37,302 bases of DNA from Ekhidna sp. Its GTDB lineage: Bacteria > Bacteroidota > Bacteroidia > Cytophagales > Cyclobacteriaceae. This document shows, one piece after another, positions 36,509 to 37,302 of this stretch. The notes beneath the pieces were generated by a model. That model did not search any database and was not told the DNA's origin. It saw only the letters and a program-made list of their open reading frames with translations. The position numbers were made by a program, and so were the translations under genes. Location of the stretch: positions 1-37,302 of the forward strand of contig JACONI010000117.1 in NCBI GenBank assembly GCA_014323825.1, in the 5' to 3' direction. The stretch's first letter is position 1. Each line of letters opens with the position of its first letter.

Positions 36509-37302
36509 ATGAAATTATATTACAATATGAAAGCACCCGGAAATTACATATCTAAATATTTTGGGATTGAGGTCAGGAATGGTGAGTATGTACTGGGCTT
36601 AAGCAACAGCAATGCTTCTAATACTTTATCATTTTTAGATGACCCGAAATTCCTTGATTCGGTACAGGATAATGAATCTATAATTGCACTGATCGTTACA
36701 CAGAATCTGGCAGAGAAAGTAGAAAGAGACATAGAGCTATTTATCATGGATGACCCACGATTTGATTATTATACGATGCATAATGATCTGGCTCGAGCTG
36801 GTTATCAAAAGAATCCTTCGATAATACATGAATCTGCTACAATTCAGCCCACAGCATATGTTTCAGAATACAATGTCAAGATTGAAGAGAATGTTGAGAT
36901 TCAGCCTAACGTAACGATTTTAACGGATGTAGAAATAGGCTCAAATTCGATCATTAGATCCGGAGCGGTAATTGGTGCTGAAGGGTTTGAATATAAAAGA
37001 ACCTTGAAGGGTATATTACCAGTTTTCCACGATGGAAAAGTTATTATAGGAGAAGAAGTAGATATTGGTGCTAACTGTGCTGTAAGTAAGGGGTTCTCTT
37101 ATAGAAATACCATGATTGGGAATCAAACTAAACTGGATAACCTGGTTCATGTTGCACATGGTGTTCAAATTGGAGAGAGATGCTTACTTCCAGCGAGTTG
37201 TATGATTGCAGGGAGTACTTCAATTGGCGATGATGTGTGGATTGGTCCTAATGCAAGTGTATCCTCTTGGCTAACAATTGAGTCAAATGCTTTTATAACC
37301 AT
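36509..37302 (+). CDS. LpxD-like N-acyltransferase, 5' part (runs off right edge)
   Basis: The frame is open from ATG 36509 to the window end (264 codons, no stop). The first ~105 residues are a non-repeat domain (VLGLSNSNASNTLSFLDDPKF...ALIVTQNL) like the LpxD uridine-binding region. A left-handed beta-helix follows: SIIRSGAVIGAEGFEYKR, DIGANCAVSKG, and LDNLVHVAHGVQIGERC with the expected catalytic His. LpxD adds a hydroxy-acyl chain to a UDP-GlcN derivative; paralogues in polysaccharide loci acylate other UDP-amino sugars. Position in the locus argues for the latter, not for the housekeeping lipid A enzyme. A second ATG at 36527 (MKAPGNY) could be the start. Confidence 0.8.
   Translation, partial: MKLYYNMKAPGNYISKYFGIEVRNGEYVLGLSNSNASNTLSFLDDPKFLDSVQDNESIIALIVTQNLAEKVERDIELFIMDDPRFDYYTMHNDLARAGYQKNPSIIHESATIQPTAYVSEYNVKIEENVEIQPNVTILTDVEIGSNSIIRSGAVIGAEGFEYKRTLKGILPVFHDGKVIIGEEVDIGANCAVSKGFSYRNTMIGNQTKLDNLVHVAHGVQIGERCLLPASCMIAGSTSIGDDVWIGPNASVSSWLTIESNAFIT

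Overview
The window looks like a chromosomal segment of a member of the Bacteroidota. Genes are AT-rich. Two upstream regions carry the phylum-specific promoter pattern TTTG-N20/21-TAnnTTTG. One surface protein ends in a type IX secretion (T9SS) sorting domain. A linked glycine-lipid acyltransferase pair and a Bacteroidota-style CcmD/CcmE set are also present. I cannot name the class or genus.

Layout. (1) 1-300, minus strand: the start of a probable secreted-protein gene runs off the left edge. It has a good promoter, a (GTTTT)14 pentanucleotide tract and a signal peptide that is out of frame at the present copy number. (2) 300-660: six ~60 bp repeats, each containing a palindrome. (3) 1076-4509: a small secreted hypothetical protein, the translationally coupled glsA/glsB-like acyltransferases, the 3' remnant of a repeat protein with its terminator, and a DUF456 membrane protein. 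(4) 4732-9944, minus strand: ccmB-ccmC-ccmD-ccmE-ccmF (system I cytochrome c maturation) followed by a DUF2520 dehydrogenase-like gene. (5) 10101-12829: a GC-rich BspA-like (DUF285) surface protein with HYR/Ig-like repeats and a T9SS tail. Its signal peptide is cut from the rest of the frame by a C10 tract. (6) 13213-37302: a long, tightly packed plus-strand polysaccharide locus.

The polysaccharide locus makes activated sugars and export parts: UDP-glucuronate 4-epimerase, rfbB-rfbA-rfbC (no rfbD), UDP-xylose synthase, a PAPS module (cysC-cysD-cysN-cysQ), Wza-like and Wzz-like export proteins, and a wbpA-wbpE-wbpD-wbpB set expected to give a 2,3-diacetamido-uronic acid. After these come a frameshifted epimerase, a duplicated 3' scrap of the wbpB-like gene, a second DegT aminotransferase, another SDR epimerase, a sugar N-formyltransferase, a WbmS-like deacetylase-fold protein and a partial LpxD-like acyltransferase. 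No glycosyltransferase, flippase, polymerase or sulfotransferase is seen, so the locus probably continues to the right.

The formyltransferase and a small coiled-coil membrane protein lie between two dead IS1-like elements in direct orientation, next to a 63 bp direct repeat. A third IS1 scrap lies just behind the BspA-like gene.

The most interesting signal is a pair of simple-sequence contingency-type loci about 10 kb apart. In each, a Bacteroidota promoter leads to a start codon, then a slippage-prone tract in the signal-peptide N-region, then an otherwise intact export signal in the wrong frame. Both read as OFF in this sequence. One would be restored by losing one GTTTT unit, the other by losing one C.
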